Shown one piece after another: positions 56,930 through 64,000 of a stretch of 64,000 nt of DNA (position 1 is the stretch's first letter; each line of letters begins with the position of its first letter). The position numbers and the translations under genes are program-made. The DNA comes from Burkholderia sp. S171. GTDB taxonomy: Bacteria > Pseudomonadota > Gammaproteobacteria > Burkholderiales > Burkholderiaceae. Location: the NCBI RefSeq assembly GCF_009766085.1, contig NZ_LMUF01000030.1, positions 197,460 to 261,459 on the forward strand, read 5' to 3'. The notes beneath the pieces were generated by a model. That model did no database searches. It was not told where the DNA came from and worked only from the letters and a program-made list of their open reading frames with translations.

Positions 56930-57367
56930 TCAGCTGCGTTGCCCGCGGCCTTGCGCTTCCGTTGGCCGCAACTGGATGGCGAGTTTATCGAGCACGCCGT
57001 TCACGTATTTGTGGCCGTCAGAGCCGCCGAACGTCTTGGTCAGCTCGATCGCTTCGTTGATCACCACGCGATAAGGAATGTCCAGGTGATGCTTGAACTC
57101 GAACGCGGCGACCATCAGCACCGCGCGTTCGACCGGCGAAAGCTGTTCGAGCGGACGGTCGAGGCACGGCTGCAATTCGGCGGAAATGATGTCCGCTTCC
57201 TTGATCACGCCGTGCAGGATTGCGTCCAGATGTTCCTGGTCGGCCTTGTCGAAACCTTGCGCACCGCGCAACTGCGCGTCGATCTCGCCACTGGGCGCGC
57301 CCGATAGCAACCATTGGTAAAGCCCTTGTGTCGCGAGTTCGCGCGAGCGTCGTCGAGCGCTTTTCAT
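56930..57367 (-). CDS. nusB: Transcription antitermination factor NusB
   Basis: 145 aa. [23 protein letters not shown] and the C-terminal [30 protein letters not shown] are the NusB boxes. Binds NusE (S10) and boxA RNA in rRNA antitermination. Its ATG overlaps the ribH stop by four bases; ribH-nusB coupling is standard in proteobacteria. Confidence 0.96.
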   Translation of the reverse strand: MKSARRRSRELATQGLYQWLLSGAPSGEIDAQLRGAQGFDKADQEHLDAILHGVIKEADIISAELQPCLDRPLEQLSPVERAVLMVAAFEFKHHLDIPYRVVINEAIELTKTFGGSDGHKYVNGVLDKLAIQLRPTEAQGRGQRS

Positions 57368-57867
57368 GCGCGGTCCTCTTCGTCTTCGTCTTCATCGTCG
57401 CCGCCGAGTTGTTCCAGCGCGACCGACAGATTCGCCATTTCCACCGCCACGCGTGCTGCGTCGCGGCCCTTTTCCGTCATGCGGGCAACGGCTTGCTCGT
57501 CGTTTTCGGTGGTCAGGATCGCATTGGCGACCGGTGTGCCGAAGTCGAGCGCGATACGGGAAACACCGGCGCCGCTTTCATTCGATACCAGCTCGAAGTG
57601 GTACGTCTCGCCACGGATCACCGCGCCGAGCGCGATCAATGCATCGAACTGCCCCGATTCAGCCAGCTTTTGCAGCGCCAGCGGAATTTCGAGTGCGCCC
57701 GGCACGGTGACGAGCAGTACGTCTTCACCGATCACGCCAAGTCGTTCGAGTTCTTCCGTGCAGGCGTCCACGAGGCCATTGCAGACCGGTTCGTTGAAGC
57801 GCGATTGCACGATGCCGATGCGCAGTCCGTCGCCGTCGAGGTTCGGTTGGTATTGTCCGATTTCCAT
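57364..57867 (-). CDS. ribH: 6,7-Dimethyl-8-ribityllumazine synthase
   Basis: 167 aa. [26 protein letters not shown] binds the pyrimidine substrate, [14 protein letters not shown] and [21 protein letters not shown] complete the active site, with [20 protein letters not shown] following. Condenses the dihydroxybutanone phosphate made by RibB with the ribityl-pyrimidine; the next-to-last step of riboflavin synthesis. An acidic tail ([13 protein letters not shown]) ends the protein. Confidence 0.96.
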   Translation of the reverse strand: MEIGQYQPNLDGDGLRIGIVQSRFNEPVCNGLVDACTEELERLGVIGEDVLLVTVPGALEIPLALQKLAESGQFDALIALGAVIRGETYHFELVSNESGAGVSRIALDFGTPVANAILTTENDEQAVARMTEKGRDAARVAVEMANLSVALEQLGGDDEDEDEEDRA

Positions 57868-57912
57868 TATTTATCCGTTTTCAGTGTGTTGCAGTGTGGT
57901 GGTTGGCGCTGG

Positions 57913-59085
57913 TCAGACCGAGCGCAAATGGGCGATGGAAGCAGGGTCGGCCGAATCTGCCGAGGTCGTAGCGGGGCAGCCCGGCATGGGGATGAACCCG
58001 GTCACCTCCAAGCCGTAACCCGACATGCTGCCGAGTTTGCGGGGATTCGACAGCACCTGCATCTTGCCTACGCCCAATTCGCGCAAGATCTGCGCGCCGA
58101 TGCCGTAGGTCTTGAAATCGACCGGGCGGCGTTTGAGTTCGGCCGCTTTGTCCTCGCGCTCGAACGCCTGGAAAACATCGACGAGATGCTCTTTCGTGTC
58201 GCCGCAATTGAGCAGCACGATAGCGCCCAGGTCGCGGGCGGCGATTTCCTTCATCGCGGCGTCGAGGGTCCAGGAGTGCGTGGACAAGTCCACTTCGAGC
58301 AGATCCAGCACCGACAGCGGTTCATGCACGCGCACCGGCGTTTCCCGATCCGGCGACGGTTGCCCGCGCACCAGCGCGATATGCGGCGAACCGCTAGGCT
58401 GGTCGCGATACAGCACCGCGCGAAACGCGCCATGCGCCGTCTGCATGGTGCGTTCGGCGACCCGCTCGACAATCGACTCCGTGCGCGAGCGGTAGTGAAT
58501 CAGGTCGGCGATCGTGCCAATCCGGATGCCGTGCAATTCAGCGAATTCGATCAGATCGGGCAGCCGGGCCATTTCGCCGTCGTCCCGGATCACTTCGCAG
58601 ATCACCGATGCCGGCGTCAGGCCCGCCATTGCTGTCAGGTCGCAGCCCGCTTCCGTATGTCCCGCGCGGACCAGCACGCCGCCCGGTTGCGCCATGATCG
58701 GAAAGACGTGACCCGGCTGGACGATATGCTCGGCTTTCGCGTCGTGCGCGACCGCTGCCTGAATGGTGCGGGCGCGGTCCGAGGCGGAGATGCCGGTGGT
58801 CACGCCTTCGGCCGCCTCAATGCTGACCGTGAACGCCGTCCCGTACTGGGTGCCGTTTCGCTGCGTCATCAGGGGCAGGTTCAGCTGGCGGCAGCGGTCC
58901 TGCGTGAGTGTCAGGCAGATCAGTCCACGGCCGTAGCGCGCCATGAAATTGATCGCTTCCGGCGTCACGAAATCGGCGGCGATGACGAGATCGCCCTCGT
59001 TTTCGCGGTCTTCTTCGTCGACGAGGATCACCATCCGGCCAGCCTTCAGCTCGGCGATGATCTCTGGGGTGGAGGCGAGCGTCAT
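57913..59085 (-). CDS. ribB: RibB-type dihydroxybutanone-phosphate synthase with degenerate GTP cyclohydrolase II domain
   Basis: 390 aa. The N-terminal RibB domain (residues 1-205) is intact: [32 protein letters not shown] and [39 protein letters not shown]. It makes 3,4-dihydroxy-2-butanone 4-phosphate for riboflavin. The C-terminal half aligns with GTP cyclohydrolase II ([13 protein letters not shown] ... [27 protein letters not shown]), but the three zinc cysteines of the C-x10-C-x-C motif are absent ([16 protein letters not shown] instead). The domain is probably not a working RibA; such proteins have been called RibBX. A separate RibA is expected elsewhere. Usually annotated as bifunctional RibBA. 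Confidence 0.9.
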   Translation of the reverse strand: MTLASTPEIIAELKAGRMVILVDEEDRENEGDLVIAADFVTPEAINFMARYGRGLICLTLTQDRCRQLNLPLMTQRNGTQYGTAFTVSIEAAEGVTTGISASDRARTIQAAVAHDAKAEHIVQPGHVFPIMAQPGGVLVRAGHTEAGCDLTAMAGLTPASVICEVIRDDGEMARLPDLIEFAELHGIRIGTIADLIHYRSRTESIVERVAERTMQTAHGAFRAVLYRDQPSGSPHIALVRGQPSPDRETPVRVHEPLSVLDLLEVDLSTHSWTLDAAMKEIAARDLGAIVLLNCGDTKEHLVDVFQAFEREDKAAELKRRPVDFKTYGIGAQILRELGVGKMQVLSNPRKLGSMSGYGLEVTGFIPMPGCPATTSADSADPASIAHLRSV

Positions 59086-59219
59086 TGCAGTGGTCGTCCG
59101 GTGCGAGAAAGGGCGTATTTTACGCCACCGCCGATGTCAACGCGCTGGTTTTGCCGGTTTTGGGCTGGCGTTGGCCATCCGGCTGGGTATTGGCTAGACG
59201 TGAAGGCCGCCGTTCGCGC

Positions 59220-59981
59220 CTATCCGGGGCTCACGTAGGTATCGCCGACCATCAGGTGCACGATTTCATCCCCGTTGGTTTGCTGGACCTGCCGCTCGCC
59301 GGCTACCTCGCCGCGCCGCAGCACGACAATGCGATCGGCGATTGCAAAGATGTCGTGCAGGTTGTGCGAGATCAGGAGCACGGAGACACCCTCGGCCTTC
59401 AACGCCGTAATCAACTCCATGACCTTGCGCTGCTCGGGCACGCCCAGCGCGGCGGTGGGCTCGTCCATGATGAGCACTCGGGCGTTCCAGTAAATGGCAC
59501 GGCCAATTGCAATGGCCTGCCGCTGTCCGCCCGAGAGCATCTTCACCGGACCACCGAGCTTGCGCTCGGGAATCACGATGTCGAGGCGCTTCAGCACTTC
59601 GCGTGCGACTTGCGCCATGCGCGGCCGGTCGATGACCTGAAAGCCCAGTTGCCGGCGTAGCGGTTCGCGTCCCAGGAAGATATTGCTGCCCACGTCCAGG
59701 TTGTCCGCCAGCGCCAGATCCTGATAGATCGTCTCGATCCCGCGGGCGCGCGCGTCCTGCGGATCGCGCAATTGCAACGGCGCGCCATCGAACAGCAGTT
59801 CCCCTTGATCGGCGCGGTAGACACCTGAAATGATCTTGATCAACGTCGACTTGCCCGCACCGTTGTCGCCGGCGAGCGCGAGCACTTCGCCCGGCAGCAA
59901 CTGCAACGACACGTGCTTGAGCGCCTCCACGCCGCCAAAGCGGATCGAGACGTCGCGCACCTCAAGGATCGGCGTGGTCAT
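59220..59981 (-). CDS. ABC transporter ATPase (monosaccharide-type, single cassette)
   Basis: 253 aa. Walker A GDNGAGKSTLIK, signature LSGGQRQAIAIGRAIYW, Walker B RVLIMDEPTAAL; VSIRFGGVEALKHVSLQLLPGEV at the start. The single ATP-binding domain is typical of the D-xylose/ribose-like group with one cassette (e.g. FrcA-type). The permease gene overlaps by four bases upstream. Powers import of a sugar or sugar-like compound. Confidence 0.93.
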   Translation of the reverse strand: MTTPILEVRDVSIRFGGVEALKHVSLQLLPGEVLALAGDNGAGKSTLIKIISGVYRADQGELLFDGAPLQLRDPQDARARGIETIYQDLALADNLDVGSNIFLGREPLRRQLGFQVIDRPRMAQVAREVLKRLDIVIPERKLGGPVKMLSGGQRQAIAIGRAIYWNARVLIMDEPTAALGVPEQRKVMELITALKAEGVSVLLISHNLHDIFAIADRIVVLRRGEVAGERQVQQTNGDEIVHLMVGDTYVSPG

Positions 59982-60952
59982 TGGGCGCCTCCGAGACGAT
60001 CCTTGTATTGATCGATCAGCACCGACAGGATAATGACGATGCCCACCACGATGAATTGCCAGAACGCGTTGACATCGACGAACACCAGTCCGAACTGGAT
60101 CACAGCGATGATCAGCGCGCCGATCAGCGTCCCCACAACATTGCCGGTCCCGCCGAACAGGCTTGCGCCACCGATCACCACGGCGGCGATCGAATCGAGC
60201 AGCATCGGCTCACCGGCGTTGGCGGCGCCTGCGGCAAAACGCGCGGTATAGATGATCCCGCCGACCGCGGCGAACGCGGCGGCGATCAGGTACACCACGA
60301 GCAGGTGGCGTTTGACGTTGATGCCGGCCCGCACCGCCGACTGCGGATTGCCGCCGATCGCGTAGGTGTACTGGCCAAAGCGTGTCTTCGATAACAACAG
60401 ATGCATGATCACGAGCAGCACCCCGGTCAGCACCACCGGCCTCCAACCGGCGCCGAGCCAGGCGAGCCCCACGTTGTCCACCGAGACCGTCATGCCGCTG
60501 CCGGCCGCGAGAAAGCCTGCACCGCGCGCCACGCCGTACATGCCGAGCGTGCCGATAAAAGCCGGCACGCCAAGCCACGCGATCAGCACGCCGTTGACTA
60601 ACCCGGGGATCAGGCAAACCACAACCGTGAGCGGGAGCGACACGATCAGGATCCACGGCGAGCCGCTGCCGAACAGCGTGAACTGTGCAACGCAAACGGC
60701 CGCGAGTCCCATCACGAATCCCGCGGACAGATCGATGCCGGCCGTGATGATCACGAAGGTCTGGCCGATGGCCAGCAGTAGCGGAGCGGCGGCGGCAAGG
60801 CCAATCGATTGCAGGTTGTAGGCGTTAAAAAGAAACGACCGATGAGCCGAGATCTGCGCATACACCTCGAAAAAGGCGAGCAGGGCGGCGAGGAACAGCC
60901 ACGGCCATAGCTTGGTAATCAGCGCGATCTTGTCGAGACGCGAGTTATCCAT
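59978..60952 (-). CDS. ABC transporter permease (RbsC/FrcC-like)
   Basis: 324 aa, about 8-10 membrane segments. LAIGQTFVIITAGIDLSAGFVMGLAAV and GGIIYTARFAAGAANAGEPMLLDSIAAVVIGGASLFGGTGNVVGTLIGALIIAVIQFGLVFVDVNAFWQ are the branched-sugar-permease signatures. Its stop overlaps the ATPase start. Works with the ATPase and the binding protein on either side. Confidence 0.93.
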   Translation of the reverse strand: MDNSRLDKIALITKLWPWLFLAALLAFFEVYAQISAHRSFLFNAYNLQSIGLAAAAPLLLAIGQTFVIITAGIDLSAGFVMGLAAVCVAQFTLFGSGSPWILIVSLPLTVVVCLIPGLVNGVLIAWLGVPAFIGTLGMYGVARGAGFLAAGSGMTVSVDNVGLAWLGAGWRPVVLTGVLLVIMHLLLSKTRFGQYTYAIGGNPQSAVRAGINVKRHLLVVYLIAAAFAAVGGIIYTARFAAGAANAGEPMLLDSIAAVVIGGASLFGGTGNVVGTLIGALIIAVIQFGLVFVDVNAFWQFIVVGIVIILSVLIDQYKDRLGGAQ

Positions 60953-61046
60953 GAAATTATCCGCAATAGGAGGAAGACCCGCGTGCGCGGCGACGCACGC
61001 GGAGGAGACGATCTATGCGTCTATGATTTAAGCCACTCTGCTTGGG

Positions 61047-62027
61047 CTAGTTCGAATAGATGTATTTCTGCATGTCGGGTTTGTCGATATTGTCTTTATC
61101 GAGAACCTCGAAACCCGTGCTCTTGAGGGTGGGAATCTTCTTGCCGTGAATGACATCGGCGGCGTATTTGACGCCGTAATAGCCGATTTCGTCCGGGCGC
61201 TGTGCAATCGCGATATCGACCAGGCCGCTCTTGATTTGCTTGTCGATGCCTGGCACCGCATCGAATACGACCACCTTGACCACGCCTTGTTTGCCCGCCG
61301 CCTTGACGCCTTGCGCCGCACCGCTGCCGGAGAAGGTGTTGGCGCCGAACACGCCGGCGAGATCCGGATTGCGCGCCAATACCGCCGCTACGTGAGCCGC
61401 GGCCTGGTTAGCATCGTCCTCGTTGTACAGCGTTTGCAGCACGGTGATGTTCGGGTGCTTCTTCATCTCCTCTGCGAAGCCTTCAGCGCGCGCGTCCGTG
61501 CTCGAGATGCCTGGCTTGTTGTTCTCGCAATAGACCGTGCCCTTGTCGCCGATGGCTTTGGCAAGCGCGCGTGCCGCGACTCGGCCGCCTTCGAGATTGT
61601 CTGACGCAATATACGAAAGCGGGAAATCCGCATTGCCCTTGCCGGTCTGATAATGTCCATCGCCAATGTAGGTGTCGACGGTAATGACCTTGATGCCGGC
61701 GTCCGCAGCTTCTTTCAGCGGTCCAATGAGCTGTTGCTTATCGACGGGTGAAATCAGGAGTACGTCAGGATGTTTGGCGATAAACGCCTTGAGGATTGGC
61801 ACTTGCTCGCTGGTATTCCATTCTTTGGGAACCTGGAACAGCAACTCGACTTTCTCTTCCTTGGCGGCTCGTTGCGCACCGCGATGCATTGTGAAGTAGA
61901 ACGGATCAACTACGCCGGGCAGAAGTGCAACCACCGGATGAGCAGCATCCGCGTGTGCAAGTCCCGACAGCGAACAAGCGATGATCGTTGAGGCAGCGAC
62001 GATACAGCGGGAAACGAAACGCTTCAT
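61047..62027 (-). CDS. Sugar-type ABC substrate-binding protein
   Basis: 326 aa. A signal peptide (MKRFVSRCIVAASTIIACSLSGLAHADA) leads into a type I periplasmic binding fold: HPVVALLPGVVDPFYFTMHRGAQRAAKEEKVELLFQVP, VLLISPVDKQQLIGPLKEAADAGIKVITVDTYI, SDNLEGGRVAARALA and GANTFSGSGAAQGVKAAG. Like ribose/fructose-family binding proteins; the ligand is not determined. First gene of the three-gene transporter; no kinase or regulator is adjacent. Confidence 0.92.
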   Translation of the reverse strand: MKRFVSRCIVAASTIIACSLSGLAHADAAHPVVALLPGVVDPFYFTMHRGAQRAAKEEKVELLFQVPKEWNTSEQVPILKAFIAKHPDVLLISPVDKQQLIGPLKEAADAGIKVITVDTYIGDGHYQTGKGNADFPLSYIASDNLEGGRVAARALAKAIGDKGTVYCENNKPGISSTDARAEGFAEEMKKHPNITVLQTLYNEDDANQAAAHVAAVLARNPDLAGVFGANTFSGSGAAQGVKAAGKQGVVKVVVFDAVPGIDKQIKSGLVDIAIAQRPDEIGYYGVKYAADVIHGKKIPTLKSTGFEVLDKDNIDKPDMQKYIYSN

Positions 62028-62637
62028 TTTGTCTTCCTCCAGTTGAGTCCGACTTGGCGACGCCCGACTTGTTTTGCACGCTTCTTGGCGACGGCTATCG
62101 GTTGTTCGGCAGTATAGGCGCGAGCGGTGTCAGTGACCATTGGAATGACAGCGCCAGATTGCGTGTCAACCGGTAGCCCGTTTAGCGGTGTGGTGTTTAG
62201 TGGGTTCGCGAAAATTTTCGACTATGCGCACGGCGATCGGCTCGTTGCGCGCTCAATTCGTCGATGCGCTCAATGCAGGCGCAGCGGCCCATCTCATGCG
62301 GCGCTGCTACGCCCATGGCACCGCAATTAGCACGAATAAATCCGGAGCCAACTACGACCCATGCAAGGCGTTCGTTAGATTTGGTAAAGAGTTTTAACGC
62401 GTGGCGACACATAAGCGTTTGACTAAATAAAACCTCTCTATGAGTGATATTACCTAGCTCGGGATTTTTATTTTGAATTGCTAAAGATTACTTTTCTTTC
62501 GCCGTTAAAAGATGTACCCACGCTCCGTCGGCAAAAGAAAGTGCCGCAATACAGGGATCGTTGGTACGGCCTGCGACTTTAAAAAAGCGAGTCGTTACTT
62601 GTAACCACCTTACTTTATCGCTAGAGGGATGACCAAA
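62028..62637. other. Intergenic region between the transporter and Flp/Tad genes
   Basis: About 610 bases, AT-richer toward the right. It contains the transporter promoter (minus) and the Flp pilin promoter (plus). Short open frames on both strands (around 62190-62410) lack ribosome binding sites and known similarity. No clear sigma-54 or sigma-70 consensus could be fixed by eye. Confidence 0.4.
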
Positions 62638-62817
62638 ATGTACACATTTCTGAACGCGTTTGTTCGCAATGAGCGTGGCGTCAGTGCATTGGAATACGCA
62701 ATCATGGCCGGGATCGTCGTAGTCGCTCTGACCGCCGTTGGTACTACGTTCTCCGGCAGCCTCCAAGGCCTGTTCACAGCACTGTTTACGAAGATCACGG
62801 CTGCTTCGGCTACCTGA
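62638..62817 (+). CDS. flp: Flp/Fap-type (type IVb) pilin
   Basis: 59 aa. MYTFLNAFVRNERGVSALEYAIMAGIVVVALTAVGTTF has the Flp prepilin cleavage site (Gly before VSALEY, with Glu5 of the mature protein) and the single hydrophobic assembly helix. The major pilin of Tad pili used for surface adhesion. An in-frame ATG at 62629 directly abuts AGAGGG, which is the ribosome binding site, so the ATG at 62638, 8-9 bases after it, is preferred. Confidence 0.9.
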   Translation: MYTFLNAFVRNERGVSALEYAIMAGIVVVALTAVGTTFSGSLQGLFTALFTKITAASAT

Positions 62818-62884
62818 TCGTTGAAGTTCCGGAATTCGGACCCCGTTCGAATTCCCGCCCGTCCCGTTCCTTTGGCCGACCATC

Positions 62885-63394
62885 ATGCAGCTAGTGTCTC
62901 TCGCCATTCGCCTCGCCGTACTCTGCGTTCTGTTATGGCTTGCGGTGATCGACGTTCGTTCGCGACGCCTGCCGACAAAACTCGTGCTCGTAGTCGGTGT
63001 TCTCTTTTTCGCTGATGCATTCATCGTCCACATCTCGCTCGGAGAGTTGATGGTGCATTTCGCCATGGCCCTGGTGGTCTTTCTCGTCTGCGCCGGTCTG
63101 TTTGCCGCGAAGATGCTCGGTGGCGGCGATGCCAAGCTGGCAGCGATGATTTTCTTGTGGGCTGGCCTGCACCTTTCGTGGCCTGCCTTAACTCTTATTT
63201 CTGTGATCGGGACAGTTGTATCCCTGATCAGTCTTGCCACACGAAACATGGACCGGCATCACCGCTTGGCACCAATGCGAGCACTCGCCATGTTTTCGAG
63301 CGAGCGCGGCGTGCCTTACGGCGTGGCGCTTGCTGCAGGCGGAGGCACTGTCATCATCTTGCCCGCCTTGCTGCCTTTGATTCTGACGCGATAG
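62885..63394 (+). CDS. cpaA: Flp prepilin peptidase (TadV/CpaA)
   Basis: 169 aa, several membrane helices. The aspartyl protease motifs of A24 peptidases are present: AVIDVRSRRLP near residue 22 and KMLGGGDAKLAAMI near residue 77. It processes the Flp prepilin encoded just upstream. 67 bases after the pilin gene. Confidence 0.9.
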   Translation: MQLVSLAIRLAVLCVLLWLAVIDVRSRRLPTKLVLVVGVLFFADAFIVHISLGELMVHFAMALVVFLVCAGLFAAKMLGGGDAKLAAMIFLWAGLHLSWPALTLISVIGTVVSLISLATRNMDRHHRLAPMRALAMFSSERGVPYGVALAAGGGTVIILPALLPLILTR

Positions 63395-63406
63395 GACGGC
63401 GCCCGT

Positions 63407-64000
63407 ATGTCGAAAATCATTAAAATTTCGGTGCTGCTGGTAGGCGCGATGCTAATTGCATTGATTGTGCGCACGGTCATTGCGAGCGCTTCTCACCAGT
63501 CGGCACCCACGGTCACGACGCAAAAGGTGCGAGTCAGCGCTGCTGACCTTCCGCAAGGCCTCCTATTGCGCGACGACGACCTCAGCTGGAAGAACATTCC
63601 AGCGGCTGACGTGCCGCCTAATGCGATCGTCGCCGCCACCCCCAACAGCGTCGAACTGAAAGGTGCGCTGCTGCGTCATGCGGCGGTAAGCGGCACCGTG
63701 CTTTTCGCCGACGACGTCATCCTGCCTAACTCTCCTGGCTTCCTTGCCGCGACGCTCAAGCCCGGGATGCGGGCGGTCTCGGTGGCTGTCGATGACGTGT
63801 CCGGCAATGCGGGCCTGATCCAGCCGGGCGACTACGTCGATCTGCTGCTGACCCAGCAAATGGACCGGCGCACGGATTCTCCGGACCTCGCAGTATCGAG
63901 CGAGACGGTTGTCCAGCAAGTGCGCGTGCTTGCTGTCGGCTCGGAAATCAGCCGTCCCAAGACGAGTGATGCTCCAGATGCGAACAGTCGCGCCCGCACG
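63407..64000 (+). CDS. cpaB: Flp pilus assembly protein CpaB/RcpC (C-terminus beyond window)
   Basis: 198 codons are inside the window with no stop before the edge. It begins MSKIIKISVLLVGAMLIALI (membrane anchor), then a SAF-like domain (TTQKVRVSAADLPQGLLLRDDDLSWKNIPAADVPPNAIV) and the conserved LKPGMRAVSVAVDDVSGNAGLIQPGDYVDLLLTQ. CpaB is a periplasmic subunit of the Tad secretion apparatus. It lies 12 bases after the peptidase gene; more tad genes are expected beyond 64000. Confidence 0.9.
   Translation, partial: MSKIIKISVLLVGAMLIALIVRTVIASASHQSAPTVTTQKVRVSAADLPQGLLLRDDDLSWKNIPAADVPPNAIVAATPNSVELKGALLRHAAVSGTVLFADDVILPNSPGFLAATLKPGMRAVSVAVDDVSGNAGLIQPGDYVDLLLTQQMDRRTDSPDLAVSSETVVQQVRVLAVGSEISRPKTSDAPDANSRART

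Noticed and set aside
59086..59219. FMN riboswitch in front of the rib genes
   Set aside because: The conserved FMN-element boxes (e.g. AGGNGAGGG-type helices) could not be found in the short upstream region.
57220..59238. 672-codon frame antisense to ribB-ribH
   Set aside because: Long because of GC-rich third positions on the opposite strand; it crosses three well-supported genes and has no domains.
62188..62397. 69-codon frame between the sugar transporter and Flp pilin
   Set aside because: No ribosome binding site, overlapping frames on both strands, no family similarity.
62488..63249. 253-codon frame antisense to the Flp pilin and peptidase
   Set aside because: Opposes two genes with clear pilin and peptidase motifs; its own product has no features.

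Overview
The window is an ordinary, gene-dense, GC-rich stretch of a betaproteobacterial chromosome. Gene content and order point to Burkholderiaceae, most likely Paraburkholderia, Caballeronia or a close relative: rph / yicC-gmk-rpoZ-spoT, paired tRNA-Arg genes followed by greB, a Gram-negative trimeric porin, RibB with a degenerate RibA-like domain next to ribH-nusB, and a Flp/Tad locus. This assignment is inferred from gene content; no rRNA or marker phylogeny is available here. There is no insertion sequence, prophage block or CRISPR array. Four tRNA genes are present: two identical Arg(ACG), Thr(CGT) and Gly(CCC).

Layout. 0-7.8 kb: housekeeping information-processing genes (RNase PH start, YicC, Gmk, RpoZ, SpoT, GreB), one orphan phage-type NinX-like gene, tRNA-Arg x2 and a porin. 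7.8-12 kb: a candidate small RNA, small hypothetical genes (one 49-aa gene with a very good ribosome binding site), an exonuclease/GIY-YIG fusion, a periplasmic chorismate mutase and tRNA-Thr. 12-16.9 kb: fructose-1,6-bisphosphatase, aminopeptidase N and a DUF4136 lipoprotein. 17-23.3 kb: a six-gene, almost fully translationally coupled operon encoding a CDP-alcohol phosphatidyltransferase, a 2-oxoglutarate/Fe(II) oxygenase, an HpnL-like membrane flippase-type protein, a nucleotidyltransferase, a PEP mutase fused to a second nucleotidyltransferase, and phosphonopyruvate decarboxylase. It ends at a 17-bp perfect terminator hairpin. This is the most interesting system in the window: it has the parts expected for making a C-P compound, activating it with a nucleotide and placing it on a membrane lipid, but no aminotransferase or reductase for the phosphonoacetaldehyde step.

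24-33 kb: a reverse-strand purine catabolism operon (xdhA-xdhB-xdhC-adenosine/adenine deaminase-purine permease-guanine deaminase) that would take up purines and funnel adenine and guanine to xanthine and urate. 33.4-46.8 kb: dsbB, an amidase, a DUF4160/DUF2442 pair with a palindrome in front of it, a two-gene RND efflux system, hemN, a cysteine-cluster protein, a DUF1439 lipoprotein, uppP, trmB, tRNA-Gly, yggT and an EthD-like gene. 47-59 kb: a DUF2520 dehydrogenase-like protein, a secreted Gly/Tyr/Pro-rich protein, a threonine dehydratase-like enzyme, a LysE exporter, ubiD-asparaginase, a lytic transglycosylase with a long structured leader, and aminotransferase-nusB-ribH-ribB. 59-62 kb: a sugar-type ABC transporter (binding protein, permease, ATPase). 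62.6 kb to the end: the start of a Flp/Tad pilus locus (pilin, prepilin peptidase, CpaB), cut by the window edge.

Functions are assigned from motifs and remembered family resemblance; no database search was run. Start sites were chosen by ribosome binding site, translational coupling and where recognisable family sequence begins, and several remain ambiguous, as noted.
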